Below are positions 1 through 7,699 of a stretch of DNA of 21,081 nt, piece by piece (position 1 is the stretch's first letter; every line of letters starts with the position of its first letter). The stretch is taken from NCBI GenBank assembly GCA_002336675.1, contig DDEI01000043.1, positions 47,088 through 68,168 of the forward strand, given 5' to 3'. The notes under the pieces were generated by a model. It was given only the letters and a program-made list of their open reading frames with translations. It did no database searches and was not told the origin of the DNA. A program made the position numbers and the translations under genes. This DNA is from Flavobacteriales bacterium UBA1958 (lineage in GTDB: Bacteria; Bacteroidota; Bacteroidia; Flavobacteriales_D; Sanyastnellaceae).

Positions 1-1242
1 GAAGGAAAAGGAAAAATTGTAGACGTATTAACACCTAAATATGACGTTATAGCGCGTTTTCAGGGTGGACCTAACGCTGGACACACCCTCATATTTGATG
101 GGATTAAGCACGTTCTGCATACTATTCCTAGTGGGATTTTTCATGAAGGAAAAGAAAATATCATAGGAAACGGAGTAGTAATAGACCCTATTATTTTCAA
201 GAAAGAAATTACTGCTCTAGAGGCATTAAATTGTCCTGTTTCTGAAAGATTAAAAATCAGTCGGAAAGCACATTTAATTCTTCCGACTCACAGAATATTA
301 GACGCCGCTTCAGAACACGCTAAAGGAAAAGCGAAGATTGGGAGTACTCTTAAAGGAATAGGACCTACTTACATGGATAAAACTGGAAGAAACGGCCTTA
401 GAGTAGGCGACATATTTAAGGATGGTTTCAAAGAAAAATATGATGCACTGGTAGACAAGCACGTCAGACTTTTAAATCAATATGACAACTTCACTTATGA
501 TGTTCAAGAGAATGAGGCGGAATGGTTTGAAAGCCTAGAGACATTGAAAAAACTCCCTGTCATAGACAGTGAAAACTATATCAATGCTTTACTCAAACAA
601 GGAAAATCAATCTTAGCCGAAGGCGCGCAAGGGTCTCTACTGGATATTGATTTTGGTTCTTACCCGTTCGTTACCTCAAGTAATACAACGGCTGCAGGAG
701 CTTGTACCGGCTTAGGAATAGCCCCTAATAAAATCGGAAGAGTTTATGGGATTTTCAAAGCTTACGCCACTCGAGTGGGAAGCGGACCATTCCCTACTGA
801 GTTATTTGATGAAACAGGTGATAAGCTTAGAAAAATTGGTCAAGAATTTGGAGCTACTACTGGCAGACCAAGAAGATGCGGATGGATTGATATTCCAGCA
901 TTAAAATATGCCATTACGGTAAATGGTGTTACTGAACTTCATATGACCAAGGCTGATGTATTAAGCACGTTTAAAGAAGTGAAAGTTTGCACAGCTTATC
1001 AGCATGGAGACCAGATGATAAATGAACTTCCTTTTGACTTAACAGATCAGATGACTCCTGAGTATAAGTGTCTAAAAGGATGGTCTGAAGATTTAACTCA
1101 GATATCATCAACTGACGAGTTTCCGCTAGAGCTCAGGGACTATATTACTTATTTAGAAGATGTACTCGAAACACCTATCAGTATTGTGTCTGTTGGTCCA
1201 GATAGAAGCCAAACTATTCTAAGAGACGAAATTTTGGCATGA
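1..1242 (+). CDS. purA: Adenylosuccinate synthetase, 5' end cut off by the window
   Basis: PurA condenses IMP with aspartate using GTP to give adenylosuccinate, the first committed step to AMP, in the cytosol. The reading frame is open from base 1, so the gene starts before the window. The visible part (413 residues) begins inside the P-loop-like GDEGKGK motif (only EGKGK remains), so roughly a dozen N-terminal residues are missing. Family motifs follow in order: FQGGPNAGHT, KGIGPTYMDKTGRNGLR, EGAQGSLLDIDFGSYPFVTS, TRVGSGPFPTEL, GATTGRPRRCGWID and TKADVL. The ATG at 373 lies inside the conserved GPTYMDK segment and is not the start. The OstA-like gene follows after 19 bases on the same strand, so the two are probably cotranscribed. 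Identification is near certain. Confidence 0.97.
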   Translation, partial: EGKGKIVDVLTPKYDVIARFQGGPNAGHTLIFDGIKHVLHTIPSGIFHEGKENIIGNGVVIDPIIFKKEITALEALNCPVSERLKISRKAHLILPTHRILDAASEHAKGKAKIGSTLKGIGPTYMDKTGRNGLRVGDIFKDGFKEKYDALVDKHVRLLNQYDNFTYDVQENEAEWFESLETLKKLPVIDSENYINALLKQGKSILAEGAQGSLLDIDFGSYPFVTSSNTTAAGACTGLGIAPNKIGRVYGIFKAYATRVGSGPFPTELFDETGDKLRKIGQEFGATTGRPRRCGWIDIPALKYAITVNGVTELHMTKADVLSTFKEVKVCTAYQHGDQMINELPFDLTDQMTPEYKCLKGWSEDLTQISSTDEFPLELRDYITYLEDVLETPISIVSVGPDRSQTILRDEILA

Positions 1243-1261
1243 TTATGCCGTTAATTCGAAA

Positions 1262-2764
1262 GTGAAACTACTTATATCCATATTTATTATTCTGACTCCA
1301 TTTATTATGGTGGGTCAAAACCAAGTTGAAGTATTACAAGGGAATACCTGGGAATATGATGATGCCATAGCTCAAGGAGCTCAACGGCTTATTGGACTTG
1401 TAGTATTAGCTTTTGATGATGTAACGCTCTCATGCGATAGTGCTTATGTATACGAAAACAACAACTTCACTGCTTTTCATAACATCCATATAAACCAAGG
1501 TGACAGTATACATGTCTATGGTGACCAAATAGATTACACCTATCTGACCGAGTCGGCTATCCTTAGAGACAATGTTCTTTTTAAAGACAAGGACATGACG
1601 CTTAAGACGGATTACCTGAACTATGACCTAAACACCTGCATAGGATCATACAGCAGCGGAGGTAATATAACAAGTACAGAAAATAACAATACACTAACTA
1701 GTTCTAGCGGAAGCTATGCTTCAGATATTGAAATGTTCTACTTCAGAGAAAATGTAATTCTTTCTAATCCCGATTACATAGTAAAGTCAGATACACTGCA
1801 TTATAACAACACCTCTGAAATTTCTTATTTCTTTGGGCCAACAACTATTCTAGGTGAAGACTCTGAAATCTACTGTGAAAATGGATGGTACAACACTCAG
1901 AGTGAAATTTGTCAATTTTCTAAAAACGCCTCTATTACCTCTGAAACCACCTTGCTCAAAGGTGACAGTATTTATTATGATGGCTCCAATAAATACGGTG
2001 AAGCTTTTAAAAACGTAATGATATCTGATTCAGTAGATAAATTTATTATTACTGGAGAGTATGGTTTTCATGATCAATTAAATGACTCATCCTTCGTAGT
2101 TGGAAGAGCCGTTTACACCCAAGACTTCGAGAAAGACTCGCTATTTCTGCATGCAGACACATTACTAGCAGTAAACGACTCCATAGGCCAGAACATTATT
2201 CGAGCTTTTAACAGAGTTACGTTTTACAAAACTGACATCCAAGGAAAAGCAGATTCCTTAGTCTGGTTAAATAATGATAGCATAATTCAGATGTTTCACG
2301 AACCCATCGTCTGGAGTGAATCCAATCAGGTGGCCGCTGATACCATTTCGATAAAAATGAAAGGCGGAAACGTTCATCAATTACTCGCCAAAAAAAACGC
2401 CTTCATCAGCAGCGATAAAGGAGCAGGGAAATTCGATCAAATTAAAGGAAGAGAATTGGTAGGCCATTTCAAGAAAAATGAACTCTACAAGCTCGACATG
2501 CTAGGAAATGGTCAAGCTGTCTACTACCCTATCCAAGAGAAAAATGGACTAAGTTCTATATCAAGTGTAAATAAAATAGACTGCAGTGATATCGTTATAT
2601 TCATGAAAGACAGCTACATCGAAAGAATTAAATTCCTTACTAAACCCAAGGGAGCTATGATGCCTATAACTCAAGCAGTAATTAGTGATGAAAAACTAAA
2701 AAATTTCAAGTGGCATATAGAAAAGAGACCTAAAGACCAGCACAGTATTTTTCCCGAAGATTAA
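1262..2764 (+). CDS. OstA/LptA-like exported protein, probably lipopolysaccharide transport
   Basis: This 500-residue protein has an N-terminal signal peptide (about residues 1-18, ending MVGQ) followed by repeated short beta-strand units rich in D-S/T-hydrophobic patterns, such as CDSAYVYENNNF, GDSIHVYGDQIDY and GDSIYYDGSNKYGEAF. This is the look of the OstA/LptA beta-jellyroll family (the OstA_2 type seen in Bacteroidota), whose members bridge lipopolysaccharide across the periplasm. The assignment rests on pattern and not on a search. The start is GTG at 1262. No ATG lies in frame between the purA stop and it, and the next in-frame ATG (residue 16) would destroy the signal peptide. It sits 19 bases after purA. 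The TAA stop (2762-2764) overlaps the glyA stop on the other strand, so no terminator fits between the two genes. Confidence 0.8.
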   Translation: MKLLISIFIILTPFIMVGQNQVEVLQGNTWEYDDAIAQGAQRLIGLVVLAFDDVTLSCDSAYVYENNNFTAFHNIHINQGDSIHVYGDQIDYTYLTESAILRDNVLFKDKDMTLKTDYLNYDLNTCIGSYSSGGNITSTENNNTLTSSSGSYASDIEMFYFRENVILSNPDYIVKSDTLHYNNTSEISYFFGPTTILGEDSEIYCENGWYNTQSEICQFSKNASITSETTLLKGDSIYYDGSNKYGEAFKNVMISDSVDKFIITGEYGFHDQLNDSSFVVGRAVYTQDFEKDSLFLHADTLLAVNDSIGQNIIRAFNRVTFYKTDIQGKADSLVWLNNDSIIQMFHEPIVWSESNQVAADTISIKMKGGNVHQLLAKKNAFISSDKGAGKFDQIKGRELVGHFKKNELYKLDMLGNGQAVYYPIQEKNGLSSISSVNKIDCSDIVIFMKDSYIERIKFLTKPKGAMMPITQAVISDEKLKNFKWHIEKRPKDQHSIFPED

Positions 2765-4038
2765 GCCTTAAACAAAGGACGACAAGTCATCATCTCATTT
2801 ACACTTTTCTTTACCTCAGATATAACTGAAGTATTTTCGTGATTTGTAATCACTTTGTCTATCAGCTGAGCCACCATTTCCATATCCTCTTCCACAGCTC
2901 CTCTGGTCGTAATGGCAGGTGTTCCTAATCTCATTCCACTAGTAACAAATGGAGATTTGTCATCGAAAGGAACCATGTTTTTATTCACTGTAATATCAGC
3001 AGCCACTAACGCTTTTTCTGCCTCCTTTCCTGTTATGTTCTTAGACCTTAAGTCTATAAGCATAGAATGATTGCTCGTACCTCCAGATATAATTTTATAC
3101 CCTAAATCAACTAATGAATCAGCTAAAATAGACGCGTTACTCATCACCTGCTTACTGTATAGTCTGAAAGACGGTTGTAATGCCTCATGAAACGCTACAG
3201 CCTTAGCAGCTATGACATGCTCCAAAGGTCCCCCTTGCATGCCTGGAAAAACTCCAGAATCCAACAGACTAGACATTCTCCTCACCACTCCCTTCATTGT
3301 AGTTTTACCATAAGGATTTTCAAAATCCTTTCCAATCATTATCAAACCGCCTCTTGGACCTCTTAACGTCTTATGAGTGGTAGTGGTCACTATATGGCAG
3401 TATGGCATAGGATCATTTAATAAACCTGCTGCTATTAATCCTGATGGATGAGAAACATCAGCCAATAAGACAGCGCCTACTTCATCAGCAATACTCCTGA
3501 ATCTGGCATAATCCCAATCTCTACTATAAGCAGATGCCCCACAAATAATCAACTTCGGAAGAACTTCTTTAGCCTTAATTTCCACTTTATCCATGTCCAC
3601 TATACCCGTCTCCTCATCCACCCCATAGAAATGCGGGTTATATAGCTTACCGCTATAATTTACAGAAGACCCATGTGTTAAATGCCCGCCATGACTTAAA
3701 TCAAAGCCTAAAATAGAATCTCCAGGGTTTAGGCACGCTAGCATAACTGAAGCATTTGCATTGGCTCCTGAATGTGGCTGAACATTAGCCCACTCCGCTC
3801 CGAAAAGCTCCTTTATTCTGTCTATTGCTAACTGTTCAACCTGATCTACTATCTCACATCCTCCATAATATCGTTTACCAGGAAGACCTTCAGCATACTT
3901 ATTGGTAAGCTCTGAGCCCATTGCTCTCATCACTTGTTCAGACACGAAATTCTCACTCGCTATGAGCTCTACTCCCTCTATCTGCCTTTGTTTTTCCCGT
4001 GAGATTAAATCGAAGATTCGTGAATCTGAAAATGTCAT
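2761..4038 (-). CDS. glyA: Serine hydroxymethyltransferase
   Basis: GlyA is a cytosolic PLP enzyme that interconverts serine plus THF with glycine plus 5,10-methylene-THF. It is the main source of one-carbon units and supplies the cofactor used by ThyA, encoded at the right edge of this window. The 425-residue protein has the usual family length. Visible motifs are ELIASENFVS (about 24-33), NKYAEGLPGKRYYGGCE (47-62), QPHSGANAN (87-95), LADVSHPSGLIAAG (192-205) and the PLP-lysine segment TTTTHKTLRGPRGG (218-231) with Lys223 as the probable Schiff-base lysine. The ATG at 4036-4038 begins a normal N-terminus (SRIFDLISRE). The gene stands alone on the minus strand, divergent from the DUF255 gene across 159 bases and convergent with the OstA-like gene. 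Confidence 0.97.
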   Translation of the reverse strand: MTFSDSRIFDLISREKQRQIEGVELIASENFVSEQVMRAMGSELTNKYAEGLPGKRYYGGCEIVDQVEQLAIDRIKELFGAEWANVQPHSGANANASVMLACLNPGDSILGFDLSHGGHLTHGSSVNYSGKLYNPHFYGVDEETGIVDMDKVEIKAKEVLPKLIICGASAYSRDWDYARFRSIADEVGAVLLADVSHPSGLIAAGLLNDPMPYCHIVTTTTHKTLRGPRGGLIMIGKDFENPYGKTTMKGVVRRMSSLLDSGVFPGMQGGPLEHVIAAKAVAFHEALQPSFRLYSKQVMSNASILADSLVDLGYKIISGGTSNHSMLIDLRSKNITGKEAEKALVAADITVNKNMVPFDDKSPFVTSGMRLGTPAITTRGAVEEDMEMVAQLIDKVITNHENTSVISEVKKSVNEMMTCRPLFKA

Positions 4039-4067
4039 TTGTTAGCTAATTTAAGTTGTAAAAATAG

Positions 4068-4092
4068 GAGATTTAGCATTGCAATAAATCTC
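4068..4092. repeat. Perfect 8-bp inverted repeat upstream of glyA
   Basis: GAGATTTA (4068-4075) and TAAATCTC (4085-4092) are exact reverse complements separated by nine bases (GCATTGCAA). The repeat ends about 29 bases before the glyA start and lies just downstream of the candidate glyA -7 box at 4098-4105. It could therefore be an operator at the transcription start or a hairpin at the 5' end of the glyA mRNA. The symmetry is seen directly. A regulatory role is inference, and in such A/T-rich DNA chance is possible. Confidence 0.4.
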
Positions 4093-4175
4093 AGTATAAA
4101 ATATAATGCTCAATATTTTTAAAAGTTTAATTCATTCTTGAAAACTCATTCACTTGAATGCGTTCTTCACATTTG

Positions 4176-4196
4176 TTGTACCTAATTTTGTACCTA
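4176..4196 (+). repeat. Tandem TTGTACCTA repeat at the DUF255 start
   Basis: TTGTACCTA occurs at 4176-4184 and again at 4188-4196, a 12-base period with all nine bases identical, ending one base before the ATG at 4198. The pair straddles the candidate -7 box (4183-4190), so a protein binding these repeats would compete with RNA polymerase. Each copy contains the palindrome GTAC. The repeat is seen directly. A role as operator is inferred. Confidence 0.4.
4183..4190 (+). promoter_or_regulatory. Candidate Bacteroidota -7 box (TAATTTTG)
   Basis: TAATTTTG matches the Bacteroidota sigma-A -7 consensus TAnnTTTG at all fixed positions. No good TTTG appears at the expected -33 distance. If used, transcription would begin about five to seven bases downstream, at or within a few bases of the ATG at 4198. 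The DUF255 mRNA would then have almost no leader. Confidence 0.45.
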
Positions 4197-4197
4197 C

Positions 4198-6285
4198 ATG
4201 AAAATAAAATACATCTTATTGTTTTTTCCATTAGCACTCCTAATGGCCAAGTGTCAAGAAAAGAAGTCCATGACCGAAAAAAACACCCCCGAATACACGA
4301 ATAAACTTATAAATGAAAGCAGCCCTTACCTGCTTCAGCATGCGCATAATCCCGTAGAATGGCACCCTTGGGGTGATGAAGCTTTTGAGAAAGCAGAAAA
4401 AGAAAATAAACTAGTTCTTATCAGCATAGGGTACAGTGCATGTCATTGGTGCCACGTCATGGAACATGAGAGTTTTGAAGATTCACTCACCGCTGAAATG
4501 ATGAATAAAAACTTCATAAACATTAAAGTAGACCGTGAAGAACGACCAGATGTAGATCAAGTATACATGAATGCAGTTCAGCTTATGACTGGAAGCGGAG
4601 GTTGGCCACTCAATTGTTTTGCCCTTCCAGATGGAAGACCCTTATATGGTGGGACTTACTTCCCCAAAGATAAATGGCAACAAACCCTTACTTCGCTAAA
4701 AGGATTAAAAGAAAACGATCCTATCAAACTAGAAGAGTATGCAAAAAACTTAACCGCAGGAATTCAACAATCCGAACTCATAATTAGAAATGAAGACCCA
4801 TTAGAAACGAAAGTAGAATTCTTAGCACAGAGAGTAAATGAGTGGTCAAAATACTGGGATAGAAAAAAAGGAGGGCCAAACAGAGCCCCAAAATTTCCGC
4901 TTCCAAATAATTATCAGTTCCTTCTAGAGTACTCATCCCTATCGGGAGACCAAGAATCCATGGACTTCGTATCTACAACACTAGACCAAATGGCCAGAGG
5001 AGGCATCTATGATCAGATTGGAGGAGGATTTGCTCGATACAGCACAGATGAACTATGGAAAGCTCCGCACTTCGAAAAAATGCTCTATGACAATGCACAG
5101 CTCGTATCGCTCTACGCTGAAGCATATACCGCCACGCAAAACCCGAGATATAAAAAAATAGTTCAAGAAACCTTAGCGTTTATAAAAAGAGAACTCACCA
5201 ACAAAAGCGGAGGTTTTTACAGCGCATTAGACGCAGACTCGGAAGGAGAGGAAGGGAAATTCTACGTATGGAAAAAAGAGGAGCTGAAGGAAGTTCTTAC
5301 GGCTGATGAGTTTGAACTCGCTAAAGAATTCTATAACGTTAATAACAAAGGTCTCTGGGAACATGGAAACTACATTCTTTTAATGGACGAAAACTCAGAC
5401 GACATGTTGTCTGAAGACATTACTCTTGCAAATAAATTAGAACTCGTAAAATCTAAACTACTCGCTCATAGAGAAAGGAGAATAAGACCAGGGTTAGATG
5501 ATAAAATATTAACCTCCTGGAATATGCTAATGATAGAAGCCTATTTAGATGCGTACATAGCACTTGGGGATGAACAGTATTTACAGGTCGCCGAGCAGCA
5601 AATGAAGTTCATATTCACTAATTTAATCACCAAAGACAAAGGATTATTCCACCTTCATAAAGATGGAAAAAGCAGTATAAATGCCTATTTAGAGGATTAT
5701 GCATTTAGCATAAGCGCCCTTTTAAAAATGTACGAATCTACTTTCGATGAAAGCTACATCTATCAAGCTGAAACTTTAATGAACTATAGTCTAAAACATT
5801 TTCTAGATGAAGAATCTGGCATGTTTTGGTTTAAATCCAACAAAGACAAACAACTCATCGCTAAAAAACAGGAGAATTCAGACAATGTAATCCCTGCCAG
5901 TAATTCAGTCATGGCTCATAATTTATTCTTACTCTCTAAACTCACCTACAACCAAGAATTCGAAAAAACCGGGAAACAAATGCTCTCCAATATATTACCC
6001 CATATAGAATATGGACAATCTTACAGCAACTGGTTAAGACTTTATCTCTATGAAACATATCCTTTCTATGAGATAGCAGCCACAGGGAAAAACTTTAGAA
6101 AACTAACAACAGTTCTAAGAAAAACCTATATCCCAAACAAACTAATCTTAGGTGCAGAAAATAAATCTGACTTACCCCTACTAGAAAATAAGTTTTTAGA
6201 AGAAGAAACAATCTTTGTTTGTCAAAACAAAGCATGTCAGCTTCCAGTTAACACCGTTGCGGATGCAATCAAACAAATCAACTAA
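4198..6285 (+). CDS. DUF255 thioredoxin-like protein (YyaL/SSP411 family) with signal peptide
   Basis: This 695-residue protein belongs to the widespread YyaL/SSP411 group, which joins an N-terminal thioredoxin-like domain to a C-terminal alpha/alpha-barrel like that of GlcNAc 2-epimerases. Its biochemical role is not settled. The thioredoxin-like part (about 32-195) shows SSPYLLQHAHNPVEWHPWGD and the CxxC signature YSACHWCHVMEHESF, with Cys82 and Cys85. The barrel part shows GGGFARYSTDELWKAPHFE, LDADSEGEEGKFYVW and ILTSWNMLMIEA. Residues 1-16 form a hydrophobic leader followed by Cys19. The preceding residues, MAK, make a poor lipobox because of Lys at -1, so lipid attachment is uncertain although export is likely. 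The stop overlaps the next start by one base (TAATG), which predicts translational coupling. Confidence 0.9.
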   Translation: MKIKYILLFFPLALLMAKCQEKKSMTEKNTPEYTNKLINESSPYLLQHAHNPVEWHPWGDEAFEKAEKENKLVLISIGYSACHWCHVMEHESFEDSLTAEMMNKNFINIKVDREERPDVDQVYMNAVQLMTGSGGWPLNCFALPDGRPLYGGTYFPKDKWQQTLTSLKGLKENDPIKLEEYAKNLTAGIQQSELIIRNEDPLETKVEFLAQRVNEWSKYWDRKKGGPNRAPKFPLPNNYQFLLEYSSLSGDQESMDFVSTTLDQMARGGIYDQIGGGFARYSTDELWKAPHFEKMLYDNAQLVSLYAEAYTATQNPRYKKIVQETLAFIKRELTNKSGGFYSALDADSEGEEGKFYVWKKEELKEVLTADEFELAKEFYNVNNKGLWEHGNYILLMDENSDDMLSEDITLANKLELVKSKLLAHRERRIRPGLDDKILTSWNMLMIEAYLDAYIALGDEQYLQVAEQQMKFIFTNLITKDKGLFHLHKDGKSSINAYLEDYAFSISALLKMYESTFDESYIYQAETLMNYSLKHFLDEESGMFWFKSNKDKQLIAKKQENSDNVIPASNSVMAHNLFLLSKLTYNQEFEKTGKQMLSNILPHIEYGQSYSNWLRLYLYETYPFYEIAATGKNFRKLTTVLRKTYIPNKLILGAENKSDLPLLENKFLEEETIFVCQNKACQLPVNTVADAIKQIN

Positions 6286-7145
6286 TGAAGTTATCTCTAG
6301 TACTCATTTTATGCATTAGTTGTCTAAGTATGTCGGGGCAAGTTATTTTACCCAACATCTCATGGAACGGTGTTCTAGAGTATTCATTCCAAAAGGATTT
6401 TATAGCCCAAAAGAAAATAAAAAGAATAGATGCTGAACTTTCGAGTAAAAAGCCAAATCAAACGATTCAACCGTCCAACGATAAAAAATACTTGCAATTC
6501 GACTCGACAGGATTCCAAACTGAATATTACAATAGAAAAAAACTAGTTAACCTAGAACTCACCACCCATAATCTTAGCCAATACAAAAAGGGAAAAATCG
6601 AGACAAGCACACAAAAAGACGAAGTAGGTTACTTCAGAAAGCATTACACTTATTGCAAAGATACAACCTACATACACACCTACAGAAGTGAAAACTATCA
6701 CCCAGACATAACTAACAAAACGATAGATAGCACACTTATAAATACAACAATTCTTCTGTATTCAAACGACAGAAAAAAGGTTATCAATAAAAATGGTATT
6801 CATATTAAAAGCGAGTATGCAGAAAATAACGCCTTCGATTTATTACTAAAAGAGACGCTTGAGTATAAACTGTCAAAAAAGAAAGCAGTAAAATCTTACA
6901 TCTATAATGAATCAGGCCTAGCTTCAGAAGTTTGGATAAAAGTCAATGGAACTGAAAAACGATTCAGTTATTTTTATGATGAGCATGACGTAATTCAAAA
7001 AATAGAAACCTGGCAAGATGAATCCTGTATCAAAAAATTAGAATTCATCTATAATTCCAAAGGCTGGATCGATTCGACAATACTTCAGAACACAAAAAAC
7101 AACCACATAAAAATCACAAAATTCACTTACATCTTATATTCATGA
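6285..7145 (+). CDS. Unknown exported protein with YD-like repeats at the C-terminus
   Basis: I do not recognise a family for this 286-residue protein. A signal peptide is clear at the start (MKLSLVLILCISCLSMSGQ), with probable cleavage before Gln19. The body is rich in Lys, Thr and Asn. The last third holds three tandem units of 24 to 26 residues, each opening with an aromatic-Tyr-Asn/Asp motif: SYIYNESGLASEVW (204 on), SYFYDEHDVIQKIETW (228 on) and FIYNSKGWIDSTILQ (254 on), then a final FTYILYS. The spacing and motif resemble YD/RHS-type or MORN-like beta-hairpin repeats. It begins on the last base of the DUF255 stop and overlaps the next gene by ATGA, so it belongs to a three-gene operon. 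The role may be in the periplasm or at the outer membrane. Confidence 0.8.
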   Translation: MKLSLVLILCISCLSMSGQVILPNISWNGVLEYSFQKDFIAQKKIKRIDAELSSKKPNQTIQPSNDKKYLQFDSTGFQTEYYNRKKLVNLELTTHNLSQYKKGKIETSTQKDEVGYFRKHYTYCKDTTYIHTYRSENYHPDITNKTIDSTLINTTILLYSNDRKKVINKNGIHIKSEYAENNAFDLLLKETLEYKLSKKKAVKSYIYNESGLASEVWIKVNGTEKRFSYFYDEHDVIQKIETWQDESCIKKLEFIYNSKGWIDSTILQNTKNNHIKITKFTYILYS

Positions 7146-7450
7146 GTCATTTAAGAATCGGTTTATACTCCGTGCTAGTTTCTCTTTTTTTCTGCGTTGC
7201 AACGCCAACAGAGGCTACTGCGCAGAACAAACGAAAAAAGAATAGAAAAACAGAGATGATAAATGACGGAGCTAAGGCTAAATCAAACAAAGAAGAAAAA
7301 AGAGCCGCTTATAACAGCGGGAGAGACAAGCACGAGAGCATACAAGACAAAAAAACTCGAAAAAGGATGAAGCAAACTAGAAACAAAAGCTTGATTAATG
7401 CCGGTAAAAAAAAGCTGCCTTTTTACAAAAGGTGGTTCAGACTAAAATAA
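7142..7450 (+). CDS. Small, strongly basic exported protein of unknown function
   Basis: The 102-residue product has a signal peptide (about 1-27, ending ATA before Gln28) and a mature part of about 75 residues holding 19 Lys and 9 Arg against 7 acidic residues, a net charge near +21. It ends KKKLPFYKRWFRLK, a basic-aromatic tail that could meet anionic membrane, lipopolysaccharide or nucleic acid. I cannot name a family. The ATGA overlap with the preceding gene and the signal peptide support it as a real gene. It is the last member of the DUF255 operon, with 249 bases before the next start. A low-complexity basic composition makes homology detection unreliable. Confidence 0.75.
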   Translation: MSHLRIGLYSVLVSLFFCVATPTEATAQNKRKKNRKTEMINDGAKAKSNKEEKRAAYNSGRDKHESIQDKKTRKRMKQTRNKSLINAGKKKLPFYKRWFRLK

Positions 7451-7699
7451 AAATGGGGGTGAGACTTGTATAATAATTGATTTGTTTTGAACAACTTAAC
7501 ACTCAATTAAACCTCAGCTATTAGCGGAAGTTAAAGTCCAGTCTAACTCCAGTGTATTTTTAAGATTCCTAACTTTCAAACAAAAATAGAGCGGTAAGAA
7601 ATCTTTGTGCCTTCCACGACCCCAAAAATTTCTATAAATTTCTATATTTACGCCCTCGAGCGAGAAAAATTTTACTCCAAACCTAAACCAAACCGAATA
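7451..7699 (+). promoter_or_regulatory. Leader and likely promoter region of the TonB receptor operon
   Basis: These 249 bases carry no credible gene. An open frame does run from a GTG at 7607 into the receptor gene, but its product would lack a signal peptide at the N-terminus, so I treat it as leader. The best promoter candidate is AATCTTTG (7600-7607), one mismatch from TAnnTTTG and sharing ATCTTTGTG with the perfect box in front of greA. A TTTC at 7574-7577 is a weak -33. A second candidate is TATATTTA (7643-7650). The leader would be about 40 to 90 bases long. No convincing terminator for the preceding operon was seen. Confidence 0.4.

Larger units (their letters stand above)
4039..4197. 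promoter_or_regulatory. Divergent promoter region between glyA and the DUF255 operon
   Basis: These 159 very A/T-rich bases separate two divergent genes, so they must hold the promoter of glyA (minus) and of the DUF255 operon (plus). Toward the plus strand there is a perfect TAnnTTTG box close to the start codon. Toward glyA the best candidate is a 7-of-8 match, TATATTTT read on the minus strand (4098-4105), with an inverted repeat directly downstream of it. No convincing -33 TTTG element is seen for either promoter. No RNA gene or small ORF is apparent. Confidence 0.6.

Noticed and set aside
7607..7699. GTG start adding 31 residues to the TonB receptor
   Set aside because: It would bury the clear signal peptide inside the chain and overlaps the candidate promoter; ATG 7700 is better.
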